Positions 15,332 through 22,909 of a DNA stretch of 34,100 nt are shown here, piece after piece. The notes beneath the pieces were generated by a model. The model was not told the DNA's origin. It made no database searches and saw only the letters and a list, made by a program, of their open reading frames with translations. Location: assembly GCA_014799365.1 (NCBI GenBank), contig JAAVIF010000068.1:1-34100 (forward strand), read 5' to 3'. Source of the stretch: Oscillospiraceae bacterium (lineage in GTDB: Bacteria; Bacillota; Clostridia; Oscillospirales; Ruminococcaceae). Made by a program: the position numbers and the translations under genes. Within the stretch, counting starts at the first letter, position 1. Every line of letters starts with the position of its first letter.

Positions 15332-16195
15332 ATGAAAACTACCGATATTTTTAAAAAGAAAAGAGTTTTTTCCTTTGAGGTATTTCCTCCGAAACGCACA
15401 ATGCCAATCGAATCCGTTTACAATACTCTTGACGAATTGGCGGAGCTTAAGCCCGATTTTATTTCCGTGACCTACGGCGCGGGCGGCTCGGCAAGCTCCT
15501 ATACGATAGAGATCGCTTCAAAAATAAAAAACGAATACAATATTGAGGGCGTTGCGCATTTGCCTTGCCTGTATCTGTCCGAAAACGACGCCAAGGAGGT
15601 ATTGAACCGCCTTGAAAATGAAGGCATAGAAAACGTTCTTGCCTTAAGAGGCGACCGCTCGCCAGATTTTGAGCCTAAAGACCGCTTTCATTACGCAAGC
15701 GACCTTGTTTCCTTTATAAAAGAAAACAATAAAAACATAAATATATTGGGCGCGTGCTATCCCGAAGGACATACCGAATCCAAGGACAAAATAGACGATC
15801 TCCGCAATCTGAAAAAAAAGGTGGACGCGGGAGCAAGTCACTTGGTGTCACAGCTTTTCTTCGATAACGATTATTTCTTTGATTTTCTGGAAAAAGCGCG
15901 TATCGCAGGAATAGAAACACCCATCGAAGCGGGAATAATGCCCGTTGTAAACAAAAAACAGATCGAGCGCATGGTGAGCCTGTGCGGAGCTTCATTGCCC
16001 GATAAATTCCTTAAGATAATGAACCGCTACGAGAACAATCCCGAAGCCATGCGTGACGCGGGAATAGCTTACGCGGTGGATCAGATAGTCGATCTTGTCA
16101 CAAGGGGAGCGCAGGGAATACACTTGTATACCATGAATAATCCTTACATAGCAAAAAGAATCTCCGAGGCTGTCAGAACGCTGATAGAAGCGTAA
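15332..16195 (+). CDS. metF: 5,10-methylenetetrahydrofolate reductase
   Basis: A 287-residue flavoprotein reducing methylene-THF to methyl-THF for methionine synthesis or C1 metabolism. The barrel starts with FSFEVFPPK (catalytic E16), then FISVTYGAGGSA, LALRGDR, the ASHLVSQLFFDNDYFFDF region, IEAGIMPV and the final GIHLYTMNNP, all family landmarks at the usual length. AAGGA lies before ATG 15332. It stands alone without metH or a zinc-finger partner, with repeat elements immediately on both sides; the stop codon is the first base of element D2. Confidence 0.93.
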   Translation: MKTTDIFKKKRVFSFEVFPPKRTMPIESVYNTLDELAELKPDFISVTYGAGGSASSYTIEIASKIKNEYNIEGVAHLPCLYLSENDAKEVLNRLENEGIENVLALRGDRSPDFEPKDRFHYASDLVSFIKENNKNINILGACYPEGHTESKDKIDDLRNLKKKVDAGASHLVSQLFFDNDYFFDFLEKARIAGIETPIEAGIMPVVNKKQIERMVSLCGASLPDKFLKIMNRYENNPEAMRDAGIAYAVDQIVDLVTRGAQGIHLYTMNNPYIAKRISEAVRTLIEA

Positions 16196-16349
16196 TACTA
16201 AATCTCAATAAAAATCAGACAAATCCAACGACCGGGGCGTCCCTGCTCTGCGTCAGCCCGACTTGAAATATCCGCATATTCCTGCGTCGGGTCTTCCTTG
16301 ATCAGGAACGCCCCGCCGGCTTTGTCTTATTTTAATCGAGAATTAGTAT
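16195..16349 (+). repeat. Element D2: 155-bp long-palindrome repeat at metF stop
   Basis: Starts at the last base of the metF stop codon (TAA-TACTAA). Inverted copy of D1 with about six substitutions and a 4-nt gap. Terminal inverted repeats are TACTAAATCTC-ATAAAAAT and ATTTTAAT-GAGAATTAGTA. The internal arms GGGGCGTCCCTG and CAGGAACGCCCC almost fully pair. No reading frame. Confidence 0.8.
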
Positions 16350-16400
16350 AAAAACAAAACAATTATTGCTAAGGGTGTAAACAAAATATATGAATAAATA

Positions 16401-16436
16401 TAAAAGAGGTGACCCAAAATCGGATCACCTCTTTTA
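16401..16436. terminator. Bidirectional terminator between metF and gap
   Basis: TAAAAGAGGTGA pairs with TCACCTCTTTTA. T-rich on both strands, and it lies 30 nt beyond the gap stop codon. Confidence 0.8.
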
Positions 16437-16465
16437 TTTGTTTATAAAGCTTTGCTGATTAACGA

Positions 16466-17503
16466 TTACTTAAGCTCTGCAAAGTACTTGATGGTTCTTA
16501 CCATCTGAGAAGTGTAGGAGTTCTCGTTGTCGTACCAAGAAACAACCTGTACCTCGTACAAATCGTCAGCGATCTTAGCAACCATGGTCTGGGTAGCGTC
16601 GAAGAGTGAACCGTATCTCATACCGATAACGTCGGAGGAAACGATCTGATCCTCGTTGTAGCCGAAGGACTCGGAGGAAGCAGCCTTCATAGCGGCGTTG
16701 ATGCCTTCCTTAGTAACGTCTGCGCCCTTAACAACTGCGGTAAGGATAGTGGTAGAGCCTGTGGGAACGGGAACACGCTGAGCGGAGCCGATCAGCTTGC
16801 CGTTGAGCTCGGGAATAACAAGACCGATAGCCTTAGCAGCACCTGTGCTGTTGGGAACGATGTTGGCAGCACCTGCTCTTGCACGTCTGAGGTCGCCCTT
16901 TCTGTGAGGACCGTCAAGGATCATCTGGTCGCCTGTGTAAGCGTGAATTGTGCTCATGATACCGCTCTGAATGGGAGCGTAATCGTTAAGAGCCTTAGCC
17001 ATAGGAGCAAGGCAGTTGGTGGTGCAGGAAGCTGCGGAAATGATAGTATCCTCGGCAGTAAGAGTGTTTTCGTTTACGCTGAATACTACTGTCTTAAGAT
17101 CGTTGCCTGCGGGAGCGGAAATAACAACCTTCTTTGCGCCTGCGTCGATATGAGCCTGAGATTTTTCCTTGGAGCAGTAGAAGCCTGTGCATTCCAAAAC
17201 TACGTCTACACCGATCTCTCCCCAAGGAAGATCGGCAGCCTTAGCCTCTGCGTAGATCTTAAGGGTCTTGCCGTCTACTGTGATAGTGCCTGCTTCGTCG
17301 TCAGCGGAAACAGTGTGCAGATTTTCACCGATAGTGCCGCAGTAGCCGCCCTGTGCGGTGTCATACTTTAAAAGCTGAGCCAGCATGGAAGGCTTTGTAA
17401 GGTCGTTGATAGCAACTACCTCATAACCCTCTGCGCCGAACATCTGTCTGAATGCGAGTCTTCCGATACGTCCGAAACCATTGATTGCAACTTTAACTGC
17501 CAT
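16466..17503 (-). CDS. gap: Glyceraldehyde-3-phosphate dehydrogenase (type I)
   Basis: A 345-residue glycolytic enzyme oxidising glyceraldehyde 3-phosphate to 1,3-bisphosphoglycerate with NAD. The Rossmann motif INGFGRIGR is at residues 8-16, NDLT follows near 33, and the catalytic C160 lies in [26 protein letters not shown] and the final [16 protein letters not shown] are family hallmarks. AGGAGG lies before the ATG. Codon choice appears more restricted than in neighbours (frequent GAA, AAG, GCT, GTA), as expected for a highly expressed gene. Monocistronic, with its own promoter and terminator. Confidence 0.97.
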   Translation of the reverse strand: MAVKVAINGFGRIGRLAFRQMFGAEGYEVVAINDLTKPSMLAQLLKYDTAQGGYCGTIGENLHTVSADDEAGTITVDGKTLKIYAEAKAADLPWGEIGVDVVLECTGFYCSKEKSQAHIDAGAKKVVISAPAGNDLKTVVFSVNENTLTAEDTIISAASCTTNCLAPMAKALNDYAPIQSGIMSTIHAYTGDQMILDGPHRKGDLRRARAGAANIVPNSTGAAKAIGLVIPELNGKLIGSAQRVPVPTGSTTILTAVVKGADVTKEGINAAMKAASSESFGYNEDQIVSSDVIGMRYGSLFDATQTMVAKIADDLYEVQVVSWYDNENSYTSQMVRTIKYFAELK

Positions 17504-17620
17504 TGGAATAGTCCTCCTGAATTTTGTTTTATAAGTATGCGCTTATCGGAGTATTCCCGAAAATACCCGAAATACAGCCGTAAGCCCACGCTTTTTATAT
17601 TGGTAATTTTACCCTTTAAT

Positions 17621-17649
17621 ATTATACTAAATTTTACCGAAAATATCAA
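17621..17649 (-). promoter_or_regulatory. Promoter of gap
   Basis: Minus-strand TTGATA (17649-17644), a 17-nt spacer and TATAAT (17626-17621). It gives a leader of about 110 nt with no obvious operator. Confidence 0.75.
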
Positions 17650-17773
17650 GGGGTTTGACAAAAGAATAACAATTTTTTATGTGTTTTTTACATAAAATTT
17701 TAATGAAAGCCAAATAAATTGGAAAAAACGCTGTAATCCCTAAAAATTTCTCTCTGTTTTAACGTGCTTCCTG

Positions 17774-17802
17774 TTGACAATCCGGGGAAAATATTTTATA
17801 AT
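17774..17802 (+). promoter_or_regulatory. Promoter of LRR gene
   Basis: Perfect TTGACA (17774-17779), a 17-nt spacer and perfect TATAAT (17797-17802). The leader is about 120 nt. Confidence 0.8.
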
Positions 17803-17926
17803 ATAAAAAAATAACAAAATATCGCTGTGGAAAACCGCATATTTATGTTAAATTGTACAAAATCTTGTTTTGCTTTTTGTGAAATAGTTTACAAGTCCGC
17901 AAAACCGGAAAGGAACTGCCAAAATC

Positions 17927-19033
17927 ATGACCGATATGAATCAAGCTTATGTTGCGGGAGCTTACTACCCCGTATCAACCACGACATACCTTAATCTGAC
18001 AGGCACAAGTCTGTCCTATTCCGACGTTATAGCTATCGGAAACCTTGAAAATCTGACCTATCTTAATTTAAACAATACAAAGATCGACGACGTTGCACCC
18101 TTGTCCAAGCTTACGCAGCTTACAATACTTTCGCTGAGCGGGAATAAAATTACCGATCCATCTCCCCTTGCTGCTCTGACCAAGCTTACATATCTGGATT
18201 TAAGGGACAACCCATTGAGACGGGATAAAACGGATATACTCGAAAGCAGCCTGACCGTGTGCAATCTGTCTTATGACGCGGCAAGCAGCGAATTAAACCT
18301 GCCTGTTGAAATAAACGGAGGAACTCATCTGAGCCTTGAAACCACCGAGCTTGAATTTACCGATACCGAGCTTACAAAAGAAGACTGCATAAATATTTCA
18401 AGGCTTGTTAACCTAAGCGAGCTGAGTATTACGCGCTGTAAGATCTCCAATATCGAAGCTTTGGGAGAATGTCCGAATTTATACAGACTTAGCTTGAACG
18501 AGGTAGACCCCATTGATCTCAGGCTTATTTCAAGACTTACCAAACTGGAAACGCTGAATATTTACAACTCCGATTTTACCAATTTAACGCCAATATCGGA
18601 GCTTGCCTCACTGGAGCAGCTTGAGCTTAACATTAACGGGATCGAGGATCTGACGCCTCTTTCAGGGCTGTCCGATCTGCACGCCCTGTCGCTTAACGTC
18701 AACAAAATTTCAGATATAAAACCGCTTGCGGGGCTTGCCGAGCTTACAAAGCTGGAGCTTTGGGGGAATCAGGTTTCCGATTTGTCCCCCCTTGCTACCC
18801 TTATCCATTTAAGCAATCTCAATTTGTTTGACAACCGTATTTCCGATCTGTCTCCTTTGGCAAATCATCTGAGCTTGACCAAGCTTAATTTGAAGAAAAA
18901 TTTAATAACCGATATTACTCCTCTCGCAAATTTAAGAAGTTTAAAGAATCTGTATCTTATCGCCAATCCCTTTACTCCCGAGCAAAGAGAGGCACAAAGA
19001 TTTTTGCTGCCCGACTGCAAGGTGTGGTGGTAA
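17927..19033 (+). CDS. Leucine-rich-repeat protein, apparently cytosolic
   Basis: A 368-residue protein made almost entirely of 22-residue SDS22/internalin-type leucine-rich repeats. A first block (about 22-90) has LTYLNLNNTKIDDVAPLSKL. An irregular block (about 95-190) follows, and a regular block (190-355) has repeats such as LSDLHALSLNVNKISDIKPL. There is no signal peptide, TM segment, LPXTG or other surface anchor, unlike secreted internalins, so a cytosolic binding role or non-classical export is implied. The start at 17927 has AAAGGA 12 nt upstream; ATG 17936 is an alternative. The binding partner is unknown. Confidence 0.85.
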   Translation: MTDMNQAYVAGAYYPVSTTTYLNLTGTSLSYSDVIAIGNLENLTYLNLNNTKIDDVAPLSKLTQLTILSLSGNKITDPSPLAALTKLTYLDLRDNPLRRDKTDILESSLTVCNLSYDAASSELNLPVEINGGTHLSLETTELEFTDTELTKEDCINISRLVNLSELSITRCKISNIEALGECPNLYRLSLNEVDPIDLRLISRLTKLETLNIYNSDFTNLTPISELASLEQLELNINGIEDLTPLSGLSDLHALSLNVNKISDIKPLAGLAELTKLELWGNQVSDLSPLATLIHLSNLNLFDNRISDLSPLANHLSLTKLNLKKNLITDITPLANLRSLKNLYLIANPFTPEQREAQRFLLPDCKVWW

Positions 19034-19050
19034 ATAACAGCCGTAAAAAC

Positions 19051-19090
19051 AAATCCCGCTTTCGTTATGAAAAAAGCGGGATTTTTAATT
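19051..19090 (+). terminator. Terminator after LRR gene
   Basis: AAATCCCGCTT pairs with AAGCGGGATTT and is followed by TTAATTTTTT. Confidence 0.85.
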
Positions 19091-19126
19091 TTTTACAGCC
19101 CCTTGCGCCAGAAACACCAACAGGCA

Positions 19127-19582
19127 TTATTTGTATTTGCAGGTTCTGAACTTGCCGCCTATCCAAAATGTTGCCTCGATTGTATGAAACTTTATAAGTC
19201 TGAATTTAGGGTCGTCAATTCCCTTTTTGAAAAATCTGCGGTCGGTTTCATTCCAAATCTGCTCCTGTAATTCCCTGTCCTGTATAAATTCAACATTTCC
19301 TATCAGCGTTACGCTGTCGCCGCCTATGTGACAGCAAACGCTCGCTTTGGGATTATTTTCAAAATGCGTTACTTTTCCGTTTATATCGGAGCGTTTTGAG
19401 GATACAAAATAAATATCCCTGAAACCCTCCGCCCTTGCGACGGACAAAATACAGGTTCTGGGGTAACCCTTTTCGTTGATCGAGGTAAGCGCGGCTGTAT
19501 CGCACTCTTTTACCAGTGCGTCCGCTTTTTGCTCCAGCTCTGCCTGTCTTTCCTTCTGAATCTCATTTGCTGTTTTTTCCAT
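19127..19582 (-). CDS. Pyridoxamine 5'-phosphate oxidase-like flavin protein
   Basis: A 151-residue split-barrel protein of the PPOX-like/general stress protein 26 type. Landmarks: AALTSINEKGYPRTCILS near residue 31, IYFVSSKRSDINGKVTHFENNPKASVCCH, and the late WNETDRRFFKKGIDDPKFRLIKF. Such proteins bind FMN or F420 and reduce small molecules; the substrate is unknown. It is the last gene of the TetR-flavodoxin operon, 21 bp after the flavodoxin gene, and the pairing of two flavin proteins suggests a redox stress response. Confidence 0.8.
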   Translation of the reverse strand: MEKTANEIQKERQAELEQKADALVKECDTAALTSINEKGYPRTCILSVARAEGFRDIYFVSSKRSDINGKVTHFENNPKASVCCHIGGDSVTLIGNVEFIQDRELQEQIWNETDRRFFKKGIDDPKFRLIKFHTIEATFWIGGKFRTCKYK

Positions 19583-19603
19583 TATTATAATCCTCTCTTA
19601 AAT

Positions 19604-20155
19604 TCAATTCGATTTTTTTAAATAATCCACTAACGGCATTATGTATTTCTTGTCGGAAATATCAAAGGAGCTTTCGACGGCCTTCGCCATACCCGCTTCC
19701 AATCCGTCCTTGTCTTTTTTCTTTTTCAGCATAGATACGAAGCCTTTCATCATTATTTTATCAATGAAGGGCATTTTTTCATAGCACAAGCCGCCCTGCA
19801 TATAAAAATGAGGTATTTGCTCACGTTCCTCGGCGGTCAGGTTTTGTTCCCACACTTTTTTCAAAGTATCCTTAGTTTCGGGAGTGTCGGCAGGTGCAGC
19901 TCCCGTAGTGAAAATTATAAAGCGGTTTTTTCCCGTGCCGAACAGCTTTTTTGCTTTGGACAAGTTCTCTATAATCCCGGCGTGAAGCCTGCTTCCGAAA
20001 ATAACGGTGTCATATTCGCTTAATATTTCATTTACGCGCTTTTTTGTACATTCCTTAAAGCTAATCGGCGTCGCCTTTGTTTCCTCCGCTATCCATAAGG
20101 CGTACTTTTCAGTAAAGCCCGTCTTGCTGTTAAATATTACCGCCGTCTTATTCAT
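19604..20155 (-). CDS. Flavodoxin-domain protein
   Basis: A 183-residue protein of the flavodoxin fold. An FMN phosphate loop is seen as FNSKTGFTEKYALWIAEE, followed by EYDTVIFGSRLHAGIIENL and FIIFTTGAAPAD. The length and shape resemble the HemG-like flavodoxin-domain group. Its ATG overlaps the TetR stop by 8 bp (ATGAATAA), so translation is coupled. Likely an FMN electron carrier or reductase regulated by the upstream repressor. Confidence 0.82.
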   Translation of the reverse strand: MNKTAVIFNSKTGFTEKYALWIAEETKATPISFKECTKKRVNEILSEYDTVIFGSRLHAGIIENLSKAKKLFGTGKNRFIIFTTGAAPADTPETKDTLKKVWEQNLTAEEREQIPHFYMQGGLCYEKMPFIDKIMMKGFVSMLKKKKDKDGLEAGMAKAVESSFDISDKKYIMPLVDYLKKSN

Positions 20156-20726
20156 GGTTGTCTCCGTCCTCCTTTAACGCTTGATTTAAAAATGCTTGAT
20201 ACGCGTATTCCTGCTGTGAAAATATTTCCTCGGCAGGTATTCCGGGAATAGTACCCGAAAAGATCGCGCCTATGCCGATAGTGTAAATTATCATGTTTAA
20301 ATGAAGCTGCTTTGCTTTTGAAACACTGATATTCAGTCTCTCGGAAATCGCTTCGGCAAGCTGCGGGTCTGCTTCTTCCCTGTAAAGCTCCTCCAAAGTA
20401 GAAACGTTCTCTCTTTGGCGAAATATGAACATTTTGTAAATATTAGGTTCTTCCTTTGCCAATTGCAGATGTACCCGACCCGTTCCCCGAAAAGGGTCAG
20501 TCTTATCGATTCGTGCGGCAGTATACTCTTTTACATAGGTTTTCGCCTTTTCCGCAACTTCCTTTCGCAGCCCTTCCATGCTTGCGCAGTATGTGTAAAT
20601 CGGCTGTACGGAACAGCAAAGCCTTTTGGCAATGGCTTTTACCGTTATTTGTTCGATCCCTCCCTCTCTTGCCAATTCAAAGGCGGCATTTACAACCATT
20701 TCCTTGGTGATTTTTTGTTTTGGCAT
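20148..20726 (-). CDS. TetR/AcrR-family transcriptional regulator
   Basis: A 192-residue regulator with the N-terminal helix-turn-helix (about 8-50): VVNAAFELAREGGIEQITVKAIAKRLCCSVQPIYTYCASMEGL. The C-terminal domain (60-192) is the variable ligand-binding part, with the TetR-C style segment TIGIGAIFSGTIPGI. First gene of a three-gene operon with two flavin proteins. A perfect 22-bp-arm palindrome overlapping its -10 box is the expected operator, giving autorepression. The ligand is not known. Confidence 0.9.
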   Translation of the reverse strand: MPKQKITKEMVVNAAFELAREGGIEQITVKAIAKRLCCSVQPIYTYCASMEGLRKEVAEKAKTYVKEYTAARIDKTDPFRGTGRVHLQLAKEEPNIYKMFIFRQRENVSTLEELYREEADPQLAEAISERLNISVSKAKQLHLNMIIYTIGIGAIFSGTIPGIPAEEIFSQQEYAYQAFLNQALKEDGDNHE

Positions 20727-20743
20727 TTTTGCTGCTCCTTTTC

Positions 20744-20792
20744 ATAATATAACCAATTTATATAAACTAATTATATAAATTGGTTATATTAT
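20744..20792 (-). promoter_or_regulatory. TetR operator: perfect palindrome
   Basis: Left arm ATAATATAACCAATTTATAT-AA (20744-20765), 5-nt centre, and exact complement (20771-20792). Its right end includes the -10 box of the tetR promoter. At 22 bp per arm it could hold two TetR dimers. Confidence 0.85.
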
Positions 20793-20816
20793 ATCACGCA
20801 TGTCCGATTTTGTCAA
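20788..20816 (-). promoter_or_regulatory. Promoter of TetR operon
   Basis: Minus-strand TTGACA (20816-20811), a 17-nt spacer and TATAAT (20793-20788), overlapping the palindromic operator. Confidence 0.8.
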
Positions 20817-20881
20817 GTGAAATTATATAATATCATTTTTATACTAATGGTATAAATTTTTATATTTTACACAGAATTTAA

Positions 20882-20927
20882 AATCTCCCGACCTAAAGCA
20901 ACAAGAACTTGCCAAAATCGGGAGATT
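20882..20927. terminator. Terminator after lipoprotein gene
   Basis: AATCTCCCGA pairs with TCGGGAGATT around a 26-nt loop, with T-rich sequence on both sides. It serves the minus-strand GH26/lipoprotein operon. Confidence 0.65.
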
Positions 20928-20962
20928 ATTTTATATACAAAAAGTATAATATGCCAAAATAT

Positions 20963-21445
20963 TTACCCTACGTTAATTTCTTCTATCAGCTTTTCCTCCG
21001 CAGCGGCCGCGTCAACATGACAAATCAAATAAGCGACTTCCCTTTCGCTTCCCACTACCGTAGCGTTAGCCGACTCCACCTGTTCGGGATAAAAAGCAAA
21101 ATCGTTAATAAGCGATTCCCTTCTTGCTTCCAAAGCCTCCACCGCTTTGCCTACCTCTCCGTCCTTTACCTTTAAAATAATAACCTCCACCACGTCAACG
21201 CTTAACATCTGCTGAACTACGGCATAGTCCTCGGCTATTGACAGATCAATTCCCATTTCCCCGATCCTGCTTTCATCCGTAACATCGATAAGCTGAGGAA
21301 AATCAATGCTGTTTACAACCGTATTCAACAGCTCCGCCGCAGTTTTATCGGTCTTACTTACAACGCCGCCTTCATTTGAGGAGCAGGCATTTAACATAAG
21401 CATAAGCGAAACTATCACCGCCAAAAAGGCCGTTATTTTTTTCAT
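20963..21445 (-). CDS. Small lipoprotein, DUF4358-like
   Basis: A 160-residue secreted lipoprotein: charged MKKITAF start, hydrophobic segment and lipobox LNAC at about residues 16-19. The mature part is acidic with a pattern (DLSIAEDYAVVQQMLSVDVVEVIILKVKDGEVGKAVEALEAR) that recalls DUF4358, a family of unknown function in Clostridia; this match is from memory. The ATG overlaps the GH26 stop by 4 bp (ATGA), so the two are translationally coupled. The 20-residue extension in the track lies inside the GH26 gene. Confidence 0.7.
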   Translation of the reverse strand: MKKITAFLAVIVSLMLMLNACSSNEGGVVSKTDKTAAELLNTVVNSIDFPQLIDVTDESRIGEMGIDLSIAEDYAVVQQMLSVDVVEVIILKVKDGEVGKAVEALEARRESLINDFAFYPEQVESANATVVGSEREVAYLICHVDAAAAEEKLIEEINVG

Positions 21446-22575
21446 AATCCAAACCTCTCTTTCATAATTCCTTTGACAAATTCCGCGTTTTTTTCGCTGT
21501 ACCAAGGCAGCTTGTCCAAGGTAAGACAGTAGTCGTTCTCAAAAAAGCTTTTTAACTCGCTTTCCGAGAATTTCTCGGGATTATGCAGCGGCAGGCCGTT
21601 TTTATCGAAAACGGGACGGTAATGCTCGTCTCTTTTATAAACGAACCCGCCCCACCACGGAAGCCACCACAGCCATTTTACATTATCCTTTTTCAGGTTT
21701 TCCGGGTCGGGCATATAACCGCATTCCGACAGTGCAGCCCTTTTGCCGTAGGTATATGAGGTAACATCAAGGTATCTTTCCTTTTGGGAAGAGTGGTCGA
21801 GAGGCAATTCCGAGTATATATCCTCTCCGCAAAAATCAAAGGTGTTTGGATTTACCGCCATTTCTCTGCTTTGACCGTTCCATACCCATATTAAATTGGT
21901 AAGCCTGTGATAGTTTTCCAAACGGTCGAAAATAATATACCAAAGCTTTTTGTAGGCCCTTACCGATTCCCCTCCGTCGTTCTTTCGGTTTCCCCACCAG
22001 AACCAGTTCCCGTCCGCTTCATGCAGGGGACGCCACAATACGGGAATATCCTCCGCTTCAAACCTCTTCAGCTCACTCGCCACCTTATCTATTTCCTCGA
22101 CGGCAAATTTGTATTCCGCCGTACCCTCCTCAACCGCCTTTATAATATCAAAGCTTGTTTTGCGGTCATAGTTCGTGGTCTTATAGTAAAACGCCCAATC
22201 GCAGTTTGCGGTATCGTTTATATTGTCGGGAGCATACCAGTGCCAGCACATAGTGATTATACAGCCGCTGTTTTTAGCCCAGTAAATCGCGCGGTCGGTC
22301 TGCGGCTGCTTAAGCTTCTTGTCAATATCCATAAAATCATAGCCCCTGACAGCGGGTAAGCGGTTTGTAATTCGATAATATACCGCATCCTCCAGCTCGG
22401 AGGGCTGTAAATACTGCTGTCCGCTTAAAATATTTTTCCCGTATATGGATTTCATATATTCAAAAAGCTTTTTTGTGGTTTCATTTGCGTTGCTTGAAAC
22501 AAGACAGTCGGGATCGACCTTCTTTTCTTCAAGCTCTTTTAAAAGTTTGTTCATATTTGTTTTATATATGCTCAT
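21442..22575 (-). CDS. GH26 family glycoside hydrolase (beta-mannanase type), intracellular
   Basis: A 377-residue clan GH-A enzyme expected to cleave beta-mannosidic (or related) linkages with retention. The acid/base is E186 in WRPLHEADGNWFWWG, the strongest GH26 signature; the nucleophile is E284 in AALSECGYMPDP. SGQQYLQP near residue 51 and CWHWYAPDN near 110 are also typical. There is no signal peptide although most GH26 mannanases are secreted, so it may act on imported manno-oligosaccharides. GGAGG precedes ATG 22575. Coupled to a lipoprotein gene. Substrate is inferred from family only. Confidence 0.87.
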   Translation of the reverse strand: MSIYKTNMNKLLKELEEKKVDPDCLVSSNANETTKKLFEYMKSIYGKNILSGQQYLQPSELEDAVYYRITNRLPAVRGYDFMDIDKKLKQPQTDRAIYWAKNSGCIITMCWHWYAPDNINDTANCDWAFYYKTTNYDRKTSFDIIKAVEEGTAEYKFAVEEIDKVASELKRFEAEDIPVLWRPLHEADGNWFWWGNRKNDGGESVRAYKKLWYIIFDRLENYHRLTNLIWVWNGQSREMAVNPNTFDFCGEDIYSELPLDHSSQKERYLDVTSYTYGKRAALSECGYMPDPENLKKDNVKWLWWLPWWGGFVYKRDEHYRPVFDKNGLPLHNPEKFSESELKSFFENDYCLTLDKLPWYSEKNAEFVKGIMKERFGL

Positions 22576-22602
22576 TTTTCCTCCGAAACAATGAAAAATA
22601 AA

Positions 22603-22634
22603 TAAGCTTCAAATTCCAAAGAACTTGAAGCTTA
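22603..22634 (-). terminator. Terminator of yjfB-like gene
   Basis: TAAGCTTCAA pairs with TTGAAGCTTA; the minus strand continues TTTATTTTTC. Confidence 0.7.
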
Positions 22635-22647
22635 CCTGTTTTACAAC

Positions 22648-22842
22648 TTATGCTCTCACATCAAGCAGCGAGCCTACGCCCTCAGAGGGCATCGGTACGC
22701 TCTCGATCGCTTCGATAAGCTGTGCGCTTGCTGCTTCCTGACTGTCCATTACATTACGAAACATTTTCAAAGAAGCAGCGGACTGTGCGCTTTGCAGTGA
22801 CATATTCACCGACATCGCTGCAATTGCGGATACATAATCCAT
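22648..22842 (-). CDS. YjfB-family small protein (putative motility protein)
   Basis: A 64-residue protein, helical and Ala/Ser/Met-rich, ending SEGVGSLLDVRA. The MDY-IAAMS start and the G-x-LLDVRA tail match the YjfB family of Bacillus and Clostridia, annotated as putative motility proteins without a proven role. A very strong AGGAGGGTGG site lies before ATG 22842, which together with its own terminator supports a real gene. No flagellar genes are in the window. Confidence 0.75.
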   Translation of the reverse strand: MDYVSAIAAMSVNMSLQSAQSAASLKMFRNVMDSQEAASAQLIEAIESVPMPSEGVGSLLDVRA

Positions 22843-22909
22843 AAGTCCACCCTCCTTTCCTGATTTTTACAACAATATTTTATCATAGCTTTTTTTAAAA
22901 GTCAACAGG

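Noticed and set aside
20835-20860. Further copy of the repeat family near TATACTAATGGTATAA
   Set aside because: Only a very short palindrome in AT-rich DNA; too little sequence to distinguish from chance.
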